Assembly: GCA_965153355.1 (NCBI GenBank)
Contig: OZ231126.1
Coordinates: 109,802,001-109,866,000 of the forward strand
Reading direction: 5' to 3'
Length of the DNA: 64,000 bases
Source of the DNA: Flaccisagitta enflata
Lineage: Eukaryota > Chaetognatha > Sagittoidea > Aphragmophora
The notes under the pieces were generated by a model. The model saw nothing but the letters and a program-made list of their open reading frames with translations. It was not told where the DNA came from and did not search any database. Within the stretch, counting starts at the first letter, position 1. Every line of letters starts with the position of its first letter. Shown here in pieces: positions 20,870 to 32,414 of this stretch. The position numbers and the translations under genes are program-made.

Positions 20870-21011
20870 GAGGATGTGGTTTCCACGAAGCCGTTCAAAA
20901 TCTGTGCGCATAACGACGTGCTATGCGTCTGACCAAGGCATACAAACTAACAACAACAACAAAAATCCCCCAAAAAGAATCCGACTCCTCTGTGGACAAT
21001 TCCATATCTCA

Positions 21012-21052
<41 letters not shown>

Positions 21053-21148
21053 GCGTCAACAACGACAACAACGGCGTCAACAACAATTTCGGGGAAAAAA
21101 AAACAACAAAAACTTACCAATAAATCGATTCATGAATCTCGGACTCTG
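20870..21148 (+). other. Possible Asn/Gln-rich coding exon
   Basis: An open frame of mixed sequence (AYKLTTTTKIPQKESDSSVDNSIS) leads into an Asn run from (CAA/AAC)n. The non-repeat part looks somewhat protein-like, but there are no clear splice sites or known domain, and the ORF may be chance. Unrecognised. Confidence 0.25.
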
Positions 21149-21309
21149 ACTTTGAGTCTCCGATGTGAACTCCTAAGTGACCGTTTCTCTGGTTCTCAAT
21201 CATAAATGAAATCAGAGGAAAGAAAAATAATCTTTTTCTGCCTTATTGCGTTCTTACCCCGTTTGCTTCACTTAGCTTCGGGCGAAAAAGAAACAGCTAA
21301 GTGGCTGAT

Positions 21310-21700
21310 TTGCTTGGACTGAGAGAGCTAAATTAAGGCCTGCGAGGCCAGGTTTGAGGCCGGACAGTCCAGATTTGAGGCCTGACAGGCCTGATGAGGC
21401 CTGAGAGGCCGGATTTGAAAGGCTGGATTTGAGGCCTATTAGGCCAGATTTTAAGCCTGAGAGGCTAGATTCAAGCCCTGAGAGGCCTGATTTGAGGCCT
21501 GAGGGGCCTGATTGGGGGGGGGGGGATGGACGAACTAAGGAACGGACGGACAAACAAAAGTCCCCCTGTGTTCTACAGGACTTCGTCCCCCTCGGGGCCG
21601 CTGCCCAAAAAGTGGACACTCAAGCTAAGAACAAAGCCCCACGTACTTCTGCTGCTCCCTCACCACAAGTCACACGTCAATGAAAGAAACAAAGTTCAAC
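21310..21700. repeat. GGCCTGAGAGG minisatellite with CTGTGTTCTACAGGACTT module
   Basis: About ten imperfect copies of a ~21 bp unit (TTGAGGCCTGAGAGGCC) at 21330-21515, then a G-run and a conserved module (CCCCTGTGTTCTACAGGACT ... GGGGCCGCTGCCC). The same pairing recurs at 28.5, 37.9, 49.0, 62.0 and 63.7 kb. Confidence 0.8.
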
Positions 21701-21768
21701 GCCATGGACCGACGGACCAACGGACGGACAAAGCCTCTTATAATAAGAGTTGCGTGTCCGACACTAAA
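21700..21768 (-). mobile_element. HINE-like fragment
   Basis: GGACCGACGGACC core followed by ACAAAGCCTCTTATAA and GTTGCGTGTCCG; the terminal CGACTAAAAA is degraded to CGACACTAAA. Confidence 0.55.
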
Positions 21769-21817
21769 CTCCTAGAGAACGAGATGCGTTGGCAGAGGAG
21801 AATGAAAGAATAAGGAA

Positions 21818-22143
21818 AACAAGCCCAAAAGGGCAACAGTCGCGTGCGTCTGGAAATGACAAACAAAAGAGTCAAAATGTTAAAAAATGTTAGAAAATGT
21901 TAAGAAATGTTAAAGAATGTTAAAAACTGTTAAAAAGTGTTAAAAAATGTCAAAAAATGTCAAGAAATGTTAAAAAATGTTAAAAAATGTTAAAAATTGT
22001 TAAAAAAATGTTAAAAAGTTTAAAAACATATTAAAAAAAGTTAAAAAATGTTAAAAACGCTTAAAATTCAAAAATGTGACCGACCGACCGACGGACGGAC
22101 GGACCGACAGAGCAAGGTGTAGAGTCGCCTGCACGCGACTAAA
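21818..22143 (-). mobile_element. HINE-like element (type B) with AAAATGTT core
   Basis: Reverse copy: begins AACAAGCCC...AACAGTCGCGTGCG, ends GAGTCGCCTGCACGCGACTAAAAA. About 200 bp of (AAAAAATGTT) repeats (21870-22070) sit beside an ACGG core (22080-22110). It shows that a different tandem repeat can occupy the same position between the same ends. Confidence 0.75.
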
Positions 22144-22829
22144 AAGGCTGAAGAAATGCGTTTATGCTCTCAAAAGGCCATTGATAGGCTGGTTGAAAGT
22201 CGTAAGAGGCGGCACAATTTGTTGTCATTGTCTCAAATCATGTCCTCTGTCATTGTCACTGTATTCATTGGGGAAAAGCTCCCACACTTGTTGCCTAGAT
22301 AACCTCCTTATTCACTAGCTAATAGGATGATCAGATCTTTTTTTCATGTTTTTATTTTTCCTAAACGGAAAAGAGAAAAGATAAGACCGCCAACCTAGTT
22401 GTAAAGAACAATATGCAGATTTGGAATTCTCATCCTGAGCTCGATCGGGCAAGTATTTCTAATTTTAAAGCACCGGGACTAAAAATGAACTAAGGAAATT
22501 GTTCAAAATTATTTATTATTTCTGATGGTACTGAATGATACGCAACTATACTATTTGATACACATTGTATTAAATGTAACATGAAAATTTAGAGTGAGTT
22601 TATGGAAAAAGTTGTTCATGAAAGAATCAGAAGCAGTTTGAACACTTGGTAGTAAACAGGAGTTCGATAGCATCACTCAAATTTTGGTGATGCATATTTT
22701 CAGAGAAAAAAAATCACAAGTTATAAGTTGTTGAGTTGGAGGCAGTTCGATAGCAAAAAAATCAACAGGTCATTGCTTATTTCAGTTGTCGCTTTGAACA
22801 AATATTTTTGTTGTTGAGGTTAAGAGAAA
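22144..22829. other. Intergenic sequence, nothing recognised
   Basis: AT-rich, no protein-like frame. Two GTTCGATAGCA motifs near 22663 and 22746. From about 22780 it belongs to the first unit of the TTG-bearing tandem repeat described at 23001. Confidence 0.5.
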
Positions 22830-23000
22830 AACAAGGCCGGATACACGGCCAATACCAGTCGCGGACGGGTGGGCAGGGGCGGAAATGCGTGTTTTCCCAC
22901 TTTTCGACTCGAGCGTGACGGACCGACCGACGGACCGACGGACCGACCGACCGACGGATGGACAAAGCCTCTTATAGAGTCGCTTGTCCGCGACTAAAAA
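22830..23000 (-). mobile_element. HINE-like element with paralogous empty site
   Basis: A complete reverse copy, AACAAGGCCGGATACACGG to GTCCGCGACTAAAAA, with a (GGACCGACC) core. It interrupts unit 1 of a tandem repeat: units 2 and 3 read ...AAGAAAAAAAA^CTTGTGGATTTTCC without it. The insertion therefore went into an A-run and made no visible target duplication beyond A residues. Confidence 0.85.
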
Positions 23001-23737
<737 letters not shown>

Positions 23738-23797
23738 AATGCCATACCAAACCTTTTAAATTGTAAAAGAAAATGAGAATTTAATGGAGGTTACTCA

Positions 23798-25098
23798 GTG
23801 CAGGCACCAGCACCTGCCCAGTCAGGTGACCCGGGTTCCAAACGACATCTATGTTGTACCCTATATTTGCTGACAAATTCATTGCTAACTGTGACAACCT
23901 CCAAGAGACAACCGCGCCTTTGCAAACGAAAAACGCCGCGGTCACCTCCAAGTCCCAAACGCTAGTCTTGGTCCAGCAGAGGAAGACAGTTTCAAAACAC
24001 CCTCGCATCCACATCAAACAGTAACATGCCGGACCTATCTGTTGACAATATTGTCAAGATTGCAAGGGCTTTGGCAAAAGCCGCCCCGCAAGGGATGGCA
24101 AAAGCCGCCCCGCAAGGGATGGCAGCAATAATTTGTCTCCCAGCAGCCGACACCAAGCCTCAACAAGAACAAGGCCGGATACACCGCTAATCCTGTCGCA
24201 GATGGTTGTGCAGGAGCAGTAATGCAAAAACCGCTCACAATTCTAGAAATATTTGTTACGGACGGACCGACCGACCGACCGACCGACCGACCGACCGACC
24301 GATCGACCGACCGACACAATAAGGTGTCGAGTCGCGTGTCTGCGACTAAAAATCTCCACACCCTTTGGGAGAGCCCATGTCACTCTCGCTAAAGATAAAT
24401 TTTTCTTCATTGAGGCAAAACTTTACATGAACCTCAACCCAAAGGTGAACGAGTTTCTCTGCGGAGAATCCACGGACGGGACCTGGGACCAATTTGTGGA
24501 ATATCTCCAAGATGAGTACGGGAAGACAAAAGAGCAAAAGGCGGCCCTTTTCCTGAAAGGCATCCCAAGAGATGGTCTTCGCCCAACTCAGCACCTTGCT
24601 AAAATCAAGGATCTCATCAAGGACATCCAGTTCAATGACCTTATCAAGGAAATGGTCCTCAAAGACCTACTGTTTGTCAAACACTAGCGGAGCGACCCGA
24701 CCTCTCCGCGGAAGCAGCAGCAAAGGCAGCCAACTGCTATTTTGATAAGGAAGGCCGCCCCAAACACACCGGTGAACATTCAAGCATCAACAACGTCGAC
24801 CAGTGCCCAGGACTTGTGGACACCACAGATGAAGGAGACCAAATCAATGCAATCCCCTGTGGCAAATTCCGTGGAGGCTTCAACAACAGAGGAAGGAACT
24901 GGCAAAAGCCCCAGTAAACACAATGTAATTTCACGCCCTCTTTCTCCGACAGCCAATTGGCCAACAAAAACCTGACAACAGAATAAAACAAGAAATCCTC
25001 ACTGCACTCAATCTGTCGATTCCACCACCAGTTCAAAGAAAAAGCTCATAACTGCGAGCCAGGTTGCCAATTTAAACCCAAGCCACAGTAAAACCAAA
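23798..25098 (+). pseudogene. Decayed Ty3/Gypsy-like gag with leader
   Basis: Second, broken copy of the gag type at 209-1312. The 32 bp leader block is at 23798-23829; a possible start ATG is at 24027. The capsid-like part (24360-24690) keeps NPKVNEFLCGES, WDQFVEYLQDEYGKTKEQ and IKEMVLKDL, matching the intact gag position by position. Frame changes near 24690 (FDKEGRPKH follows in another frame), later stops, and a zinc-knuckle remnant near 25010-25075 (CRFHHQF...HNCEPGCQF) mark it as a pseudogene. A HINE-like element sits inside at 24168-24352 and replaces part of the N-terminal region. No pol follows. Confidence 0.8.
24168..24352 (-). mobile_element. HINE-like element inside gag pseudogene
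   Basis: Complete: AACAAGGCCGGATACACCG ... (ACCG)n of about ten units ... GTCGAGTCGCGTGTCTGCGACTAAAAA. It postdates or accompanied the decay of the gag copy. Confidence 0.85.
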
Positions 25099-26279
25099 AT
25101 CTGCAAGCGGGAAACGGGACGCCGGGACGCCGGATGTGAATTCCTCTGATTGAAAACAATTTTTACGACTTTGTTTTTTATAAAAGATTTTTCAGCTTTT
25201 CCAATACGATAATTCTCTGTATACTAATTTACAAATTCGATCTCTGTCAAATACAATGTAATAGTTTATTGATAAAACCTGCAAACACTTGAAACAATCT
25301 TTAGTCAAGTGACATACACAAATACATGTAGACATGGAGAACCAAAAAATATCTCATTTTATTCAGGCTCTGTGACAACCTTATGGAGCTTGAAAAAGAC
25401 CATTTTTGACCAAGTGAGAAATCCATTGCCTCCCGCACTATCCCCACATGGGCCGTTTCCAGAAAAACAGCCACTTAGTGAGGGTTTGACCACGGAAGAA
25501 CGGCAAAAAGAGAGAGGAAATGCATGATAATATCAAAACTAAGTTGAATGTTACCGCCATAATGTTAGGATTGACATCAATTCCACAGAACATATTCACT
25601 TATCTACTTGTGAAAAACAAATAGCATTCTTTACAGCCCTTCATATCTATTTCTTATGCCCTTATTAAAAAAAACCCTTGTTCGCTGTCAGTTGATAATT
25701 ATCGATTGGTAATTTTCAGTTTACAACTTGTGTTCCCAAAAAATCTATCTTCCTGTTAACACAGCTCCTTGAAATTTTTACTGTAGTTAGGGGACGTACC
25801 CAGTGGTCTGCATGTCAAATTTTATCAAAATATACCAATGGGAAGTGGGGTTTCCATCAATTTGTTTTTCCAAAACCAAGAAAAATTATGATTTTGGAGA
25901 GTGGCATTTTTTCTGGCGTAAATTTTACTACGGCTTTACCTTGAAGAAATTGGTATTTTCAAGAACATCCGTCTTTAGATATGGTATATTGCTTGAGACG
26001 GATGTTCTTCATTTTTTCATTTTTTCATTTTTCATACGAATTTAAAATTTACCTTAGCGCTTGTCATGCCCACTTTTTTCATTTGAAATCAGTCGCAGCT
26101 AACACTTCTTACCTACAGTTGTAGAATCTTCAGATTCTCAGTAATCACTCAACATAGAAGCCCAAAAGGGTGGATTTCACTTCTCTGCTGAAAAAAGAGA
26201 TCTTTCTTATCAGATTATGACCCTTTTGGTATGCAAATTAGTTTTTAAGACAAAAAGATGTGACCGTGAAAAGCTTGAC
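25099..26279. other. Intergenic sequence, nothing recognised
   Basis: AT-rich non-coding sequence. A paired GAAC/CATCCGTCT segment at 25960-26010 (AGAACATCCGTCTTTAGAT then GACGGATGTTCTTC) makes an 11 bp hairpin. A small ORF at 25309-25527 has no supporting features. Confidence 0.5.
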
Positions 26280-26480
<201 letters not shown>

Positions 26481-27421
26481 CATGCGAGAAAAGATAACAC
26501 CACCCCCACCCAACCCACACGCACTCAGAGATAGAGATCATCGACACTAGCTAAAAACCAATTGGTTATCAAAAGTTTCGTTTCCCTTAAATGTCGACAT
26601 CGTCACTGCTAAATGTTGTTGCCATCATGCCATTTCTGTTTCGTTTCTTCATCATGCAGCAGACTGTAAAACGTGCTCTTTGAAATTTGGTTCCCTCTCA
26701 CTCTAAGACTATACCACATGGATAAAAAAAAAACGCACCTATCATTTTATTGATAAAATAGATATAAAAATCAATTTTGACTTTTTGAAGTAAGACATTT
26801 TAAAACATTTTCAAATTTTCTTTCAATCTAGACCAATCCCAGATCTCTATCTTGAACGGTTAAGAAGCTAGAGCCCTGCAAAAAGAAGCACTAATTTGCT
26901 GAAATACATTTTTACATATGGATTGCAAAACTGAAAAAGGTAAGGTTTTCACTCAAACTAATGCCATTTCTAAAAGGAAAAAGATAGCAATGCGAGATTA
27001 GCGCCATATGAAAGAACTTTCAAAGGGCTTTAATATGGTCTAAGATTTTAATTAGTTTTTTTAAGATTCATAGGCATAATTAGTCATTCAAAAGTGCGAG
27101 TTTTTTTTTAGTTGTATGGTATATGTCACTGATATATGATTTGCGTATTAACAAAGGATGTTTTAATGAGTGAATGAATGAATGAATGAATGAATGAATG
27201 AATGAATGAATGAATGAATGAATGAATGAATAAGAGAATGAGTGAATGATTGAAAGAATGATGTGTTTGTAACATTTTTCCTTTTTGTAAGAAACAAATT
27301 AGTAAGAACTGCTGATTTTCTTCCCATTTTTAATAGTTGCGAAATTTCTTTGCATCACTGCTCCTGCCTATCCACTTCATAGCCTCTCCTCTTCAATTCC
27401 ATGTACAGCTCCTGTCCACCC
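26481..27421. other. Intergenic sequence with (AATG)n
   Basis: No gene recognised. (GAATGAAT)n occupies 27174-27260. The segment 26860-26920 has the GAACGGTTAAGAAGCTAGAGC type of dispersed sequence. Confidence 0.5.
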
Positions 27422-27482
27422 TCAGAATGCCCCTGCCCATACGCAAGCGATTACTAATTGGCCGTGTATCCTGCCTTGTTTA
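27422..27482 (+). mobile_element. HINE-like fragment (right end)
   Basis: TGCCCCTGCCCATACGCAAGC ... GGCCGTGTATCCTGCCTTGTTT; only the GGCCTTGTT end with its adjacent CCCCTGCCCACCC block remains. Confidence 0.65.
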
Positions 27483-27707
27483 AAAACCTCAAGAAAGGAG
27501 AGAGAATGGAATATAAAAAGTGAAAAGTAAAAAATATGTCTCTCTTTCCTTTGCTTTACCTTTTGTCTGTCAGTGAGTAGGTCATGACGGTTTTTGACCA
27601 TGATGTCGAGTGACCGACACAATGGGGTGTGACTGTCGATTCCGACATAAGTTCTCCCAACTCTACTCACAGACAATCAAAAGCAGCATCAAATATTTAT
27701 GTTTTTG

Positions 27708-27807
27708 CACTTTTCAACTCAATCATCATGGACGGACCAACAGCCAGACAGACTAACCAACGGACGGATGGACAAAGCCTCTTGTAGAGTTGCATGTCCG
27801 GAACAAA
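27708..27807 (-). mobile_element. HINE-like fragment (left end missing)
   Basis: Core GGACGGACCAACAGCC, then GACAAAGCCTCTTGTAGAG and GCATGTCCGGAACAAAAAA. Abuts the next copy directly. Confidence 0.65.
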
Positions 27808-27808
27808 A

Positions 27809-27971
27809 AACAAGGCCGGATACACAGCAGGACAGTCGCGGACGGTTGGGCTGGAGCTGTGATGCAAGAACCGCCCAGAATTCAAAAATGTGACGGACGG
27901 ACGGACGGACCGACCTACCGACCGACCGACCGACACGGCAAGGTGTAGAGTCGCGTGTCCGCGACTAAAAA
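27809..27971 (-). mobile_element. HINE-like element, complete
   Basis: AACAAGGCCGGATACACAG ... GTCGCGGACGGTTGGGC ... (GGAC)n ... GAGTCGCGTGTCCGCGACTAAAAA, followed within 35 bp by an (AAAG)n array. Confidence 0.85.
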
Positions 27972-28000
27972 GAGGATGAAAAAACGGAATAAGAAAAAAA

Positions 28001-28003
<3 letters not shown>

Positions 28004-28064
<61 letters not shown>

Positions 28065-28088
28065 AGGAAAGAAAGAAAGAAAGAAAGA
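28004..28088. repeat. (AAAG)n between two HINE-like copies
   Basis: About 20 AAAG units directly between the A-rich end of one element and the start of the next. Confidence 0.9.
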
Positions 28089-28248
28089 AAACAAAGCCGG
28101 ATACACGGCAATCCAGTCGTGGATGGTTGGGCAGGAGGAGTAAAGCGATAACCACTCGAAATTCAAAAATGTGACAGACGGACATACCGACATAACGACC
28201 TACCAACTGACACAGCAAGGTGTTGAGTCGCATGTCCGCGACTAAAAA
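28089..28248 (-). mobile_element. HINE-like element, complete
   Basis: AACAAAGCCGGATACACGG to CATGTCCGCGACTAAAAA; inserted in, or bounded by, AAAG repeats on both sides (the next array is 28256-28345). Confidence 0.8.
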
Positions 28249-28270
28249 GAATGAATGAAAGAAAGAATGA

Positions 28271-28334
<64 letters not shown>

Positions 28335-28429
28335 GGGAGAGAGAGAAAGGAACAGGTCGCTCTAGCGTCATATGGACAGCGGTATCATTGCCCCATTGTT
28401 AGTCATCATTGTCAGGAAAGAATAAGGTT

Positions 28430-28880
28430 AATGGGGCTGCCGCCCCAGAGGGGCCGATGACCTATGATTCCACATAGGGCAATGAAAAAATTTACATAAA
28501 CGAGGATTGAACTTGGCAAGTAGTACCCTTCACAGGAAATATGCTGATTTGACAGGGTTGATTTCAGGCCTGAGAAGGCTGATTCAATGTCTAGAAAAGC
28601 TAATTTGAGGCCCGGTGGGGCTTATTTCAGGCCTGAGAGGGCTGATTTTAAGCCTGAGAAGGCTGATTTTAGGTCTAGAAAAGCTGATTCAGGCCTGACA
28701 GAGCTGATTTCAGGCCTGAGAAGGCCAATATGAATTCTAGAAGAGCTGATTTGAGGCCTGAGAGGGCTGATTTTTGGCCTGAGAGGGGTGATTTTAGGCC
28801 TGAGAAGGCTGTTTTGAGGTCTGGGAGGGCTCAAAGAGAGGGACGGAAAAGACGGAGAAACGGAATCATAGGTCATCAGC
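28430..28880. repeat. GGCCTGAGAAGGCTGATT minisatellite with GGGCTGCCGCCCC module
   Basis: Module at 28434-28482 (GGGGCTGCCGCCCCAGAGG ... CCTATGATTCCACATAGG), then about fourteen ~21 bp units at 28545-28830, then GGTCATCAGCCCCGGGGTTG at 28871-28890, which is the reverse complement of the first module. The array is thus bounded by inverted modules. Confidence 0.75.
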
Positions 28881-28919
28881 CCCGGGGTTGCTGCCCAAAA
28901 AGGAAAGAAGAAGGAAAGG

Positions 28920-29069
28920 AACAAGGCCCGATACATGGCTACCAGTTGCGGGTGGGCAGGGGCGGAAATACGCGTTTTCACACTTTTCGACTCGTGCTCA
29001 CGACCGACAGACCAACGGACCGATGGACGGACAAAGGCTCTTTTAGAGTTCCGTGTCCGCAACTAAAAA
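28920..29069 (-). mobile_element. HINE-like element, complete
   Basis: AACAAGGCCCGATACATGG ... GTTGCGGGTGGGCAGGGGCGG ... short core ... GTGTCCGCAACTAAAAA. Followed at once by an (AAAG)n array. Confidence 0.85.
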
Positions 29070-29213
29070 GACAGAAAGAAAGCAAGACAGAAAGAAAGAA
29101 AGAAATAAAGAAAGAAAGAAATAGAGAAAGGAAGAAAAAGGAAAAGAAACAAAGAATGAAATAAGATAGATAAAATGAGTGAATGCAAGAAAGAAGAAAA
29201 GGAAAAAGACCGA

Positions 29214-29303
<90 letters not shown>

Positions 29304-29345
29304 TAGAGAAAGAATGAAATAGACAAAGGAAGAAAAAGAAACAAA
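29070..29345. repeat. (AAAG)n array
   Basis: GAAA/AAAG repeats with interruptions, two main blocks (29075-29135 and 29205-29345). A CACACA tract follows at 29420-29525. Confidence 0.9.
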
Positions 29346-30358
29346 AAATGAAATAAGTTAGATAAGATAAATAAATATATGTAGAGAGACTAACACGTTA
29401 TCCACGCACGGTTACAATATCTCGACAGTCACACACTCACAAACTCACACACAGACACTCGCTCACACACTCACACACACACAAACAAGCACACACACAC
29501 ACACACACACACTCCCACACACACACGCATGTCTTTCACGCTTTTATAAGACTCGTGATTTATGGAAATTCAAACAGATGGATGGACTGAGGGAAGGACG
29601 TTTGGACAGACGCATGGACAACTGCATGGACAATTGCATGGACAGATGGGAAAATGGACGGACAAGCAGACTAAACTTCTTGTATAGTCAATGTCAGCGA
29701 ATTAAAATGAGATGTGCTGCAAAGTTTGAAGTGGACATTCAGAAAAGATTGGAAGGAAAAGGGATTTTTTTCATTTTTTTCATTTTTGGAGATAAACATC
29801 TGTAACTTTTGTTCGAGGTACAAATTCGTATCAATTTTTTCGTTGAATCACTTGTAATAGAATATATAACAACTAGAAAAAGCCAAATTTTGGTCAAAAA
29901 GCTGTTGAATTTTGACCCCCCATGAATGGCAAGCGTTTCACAAGCTTGCTTGCTGTCATACCCACACGCCAGACACACAATACACACACTCGCATTGGCA
30001 ATAACAGACAATCTAAGACAAGTGCACACACATAGTCATTGATAACCAGGCACAAAGCAGGTATGGAGGATTGTAGACAAATGCATGGAAATCTTTTTTT
30101 TTTCTTTTTGTATGAATTTGGTAAATTCCCATCATGATGAAGTGATAGCAAAACAAAGAATTGATATTGAAGAACAGTTAACAATTAATCCTAAATAACT
30201 GTTTCGATGATTGATAATTATATTGATGGTTAATTAACCGTTAATCATTAACGGTTAAGCATCGATACATCCTGGTGGTTATTTAGGGGTTAAAAGGAGG
30301 CAAATTTGGGGGTTCTAGATTGAAACTTTGGGACATAATCGTTTTCTCTTGCGCTTAA
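29346..30358. other. Intergenic sequence
   Basis: CA-rich tract, then GGACAxxTGCATGGACA repeats at 29600-29660 that may derive from a HINE core. 30180-30265 is rich in GGTTAATxAACCGTTAAT palindromes. No gene seen. Confidence 0.5.
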
Positions 30359-31396
30359 AAGATCAAGATAAAGAAAATACCTCCAAAAGGGAAAGGAAAA
30401 CAAAAAAATGATGTTGAAACAACCCCAGCTGAAGAGAACAGTACTGAGATTCTAAGAAAGGAATTGTCTCAGGTGAAAAAGATTCAGGAGGTGACAAATT
30501 CTGTTTTTGCTGAGATGCATAAGGAAATTTCATCTGTTGGTGGGAAGATGAACGATTTGATGGAAAGTATCAGTGAGAAAGTTAACAGCATGGTGTCCAA
30601 GGCTGTGTCCAAGGCTGTTCTTGACAATGGGGGAATAGCAGCCGCAGCAATGAAGAAACATTGGGCCACTCACCTTTTAGAAATTGCAAAGGAGCAGGTT
30701 GAAATGAACAAGTGGCAAAACCTGTTGAAGCAAGAAATCAAAAATCTGGAAGCTCAACTGGCAGCATCTAGAAGTTGTTTGGAAGATCAGGATAAAAGAA
30801 TCACAAATGTTGAACAGATGTGGCAGGAAGAAAAGCAAAAGCATGATCAATCATCAAAGGATGATTTTGAAAAATTGAAAGATCTTGTCGCAAAATTAGA
30901 GACAGGAATGGATGAATTAAGAAAGAATTCTGGCTTGTCACCACAAATCCTTTCATCTGCTCCAAATGAATTCCATCTAAGGGAACAAAAAAAGAACAAC
31001 TTGATTGTTTTTGGTTTAAGGGAAAGCAATGAAGCACTAAATGTTGATAACCTTTTCCAAGATTTTGGAACTGTTATCACAAGTGATGATTATCAATGCT
31101 TCAGAGTTGGAAAGTACAACAGTCAGAATTACCGACCACTTGTCATCAAACTGCCAAATGCCATTATCAAAAATGATATCTTAGCCAAAGCAGAAATGCT
31201 TAAAGGCAACGAAAAATGGAAAGGAGTGAGCATCACCCATGATTTGACCAAATTGCAGGGTGCTGAGGAGAAAACAAATGAGCTTCTTCTCCGACAAAAA
31301 GCTTTCAAAAGGAATGAAGGCCTATCATCAGAGGAGAAAATTTGGAAAGTTGTTGGTGGACGTGGATCAAGAGCTCTGGCTTTTCGGCCTTGCTAA
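30359..31396 (+). CDS. LINE ORF1-like protein (5' end missing)
   Basis: RNA-binding, trimer-forming ORF1 type of a non-LTR retrotransposon. The frame opens after a stop at 30356 and has no ATG at its start, so the N-terminus is lost or on another exon (an acceptor-like CTTAAAAG ends at 30360). About 170 residues of coiled coil come first (EMHKEISSVGGKMNDLMESI; EQVEMNKWQNLLKQEIKNLE), then the ORF1 RNA-binding region: EQKKNNLIVFGLRES, YQCFRVGK, RPLVIKL, KWKGVSITHDLTKLQ and a basic C-terminus. The order NNLIVFGLxES ... RVGK ... RPLVIKLP ... D-L-T is diagnostic of the family. A 17-A tract follows the stop by 10 bases, and no endonuclease or reverse transcriptase follows. It is therefore a fragment, or an ORF1-only retrocopy. 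Confidence 0.75.
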   Translation, partial: KIKIKKIPPKGKGKQKNDVETTPAEENSTEILRKELSQVKKIQEVTNSVFAEMHKEISSVGGKMNDLMESISEKVNSMVSKAVSKAVLDNGGIAAAAMKKHWATHLLEIAKEQVEMNKWQNLLKQEIKNLEAQLAASRSCLEDQDKRITNVEQMWQEEKQKHDQSSKDDFEKLKDLVAKLETGMDELRKNSGLSPQILSSAPNEFHLREQKKNNLIVFGLRESNEALNVDNLFQDFGTVITSDDYQCFRVGKYNSQNYRPLVIKLPNAIIKNDILAKAEMLKGNEKWKGVSITHDLTKLQGAEEKTNELLLRQKAFKRNEGLSSEEKIWKVVGGRGSRALAFRPC

Positions 31397-31732
31397 TTAC
31401 AAAAAAAAAAAAAAAAATTCCAACTTTACTGAATTGGCCCTTATTCAGCGACAATAGCAACAATAACAGAAATTCATAAAAGGAAAAGGCCATCCCATAG
31501 TGCATGTCTAAAAAAAAAATGACAAAAAATAATAACAACACCAATCAAAAGAAATCAATCAAAAATCATGAAAATTAGAAAAAAAAAAAAAAAAGTAAAA
31601 ACGAACAAAACTGAAAGGGAAACAGAGACAAAAATTTGAATTGTGATACACCTCAATGACATAACTTGAATCGAAAAAGCCATCCCACTGTGAATATTTC
31701 TGCAACAATGTATTGAACTGAGAAGAAAGGAA
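31397..31732. other. A-rich 3' flank of the ORF1 copy
   Basis: Several A-tracts (31400-31417, 31511, 31579-31595) and a repeated motif GCCATCCCA(T/C)AGTG at 31489 and 31681. Possibly nested poly-A tails. Confidence 0.5.
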
Positions 31733-31939
31733 ATTACTACCTTGGAACCAACGGGCGATTCAACGTTAACGGCCTGTTTCTTTCAGGCTATTGCCGGTAT
31801 GTCTCTATCTATGTCTGTTTCAAAAAGTAAGCAGCCATTACCAGTGGAAGGAATTTTGTTGGGGTTTGTCTGCCGCTGTTTGCTATCCCTTTTGCAGATG
31901 GGGCAATCAACATCAGCGATATCAACAACAACAACAACT

Positions 31940-31972
<33 letters not shown>

Positions 31973-32407
31973 GCAACAAAAACAGCAGCAACAACATAAC
32001 AGCAAAGCAACGGCATCAACAGCAAATACTACAGCATCTCTGGTAGCATCAACAACAGTAGCAACGACAACATGAACTACAGCATTGACGACAGTAACAA
32101 CAGCAACAACAACAACAACAACAACCGCAATAACATCAACAGCAACAAAAACAATCTTAGCAGCAACAACACCAATCGAAAGAAAGATTCCGCATGTCGG
32201 CAATACAAACATTCTAACCAACTTGCTACAAGGAAATAATTCACCTTGAAACCATTGGGCAATTCATCTTTAACGGCCTGTTTCTCTCAGGCCGTTGCCG
32301 GTATGTTTCTGTCCATCACTGTTTCTATAGGATGAACCAAACGCCACTAGACAAGGTTCTGCTGGGGTTGGTCTGCCGCTGTCTTCTTTCTATTACAGAT
32401 GGGTTCC
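31733..32407 (+). repeat. Direct duplication of ~175 bp with splice-like signals
   Basis: 31733-31915 and 32237-32407 are diverged copies (GGCCTGTTTCTxTCAGGC(T/C)xTTGCCGGTATGT ... GTTGGTCTGCCGCTGT ... GCAGATGGGxxxxA). Both keep TTTCTxTCAG, then 10-11 bases, then GTATGT, and later a second acceptor TTxCAG before ATGGG. Between and after them are (CAACAA) tracts that could code for Gln/Thr/Asn runs. Confidence 0.55.
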
Positions 32408-32414
32408 AATACGT

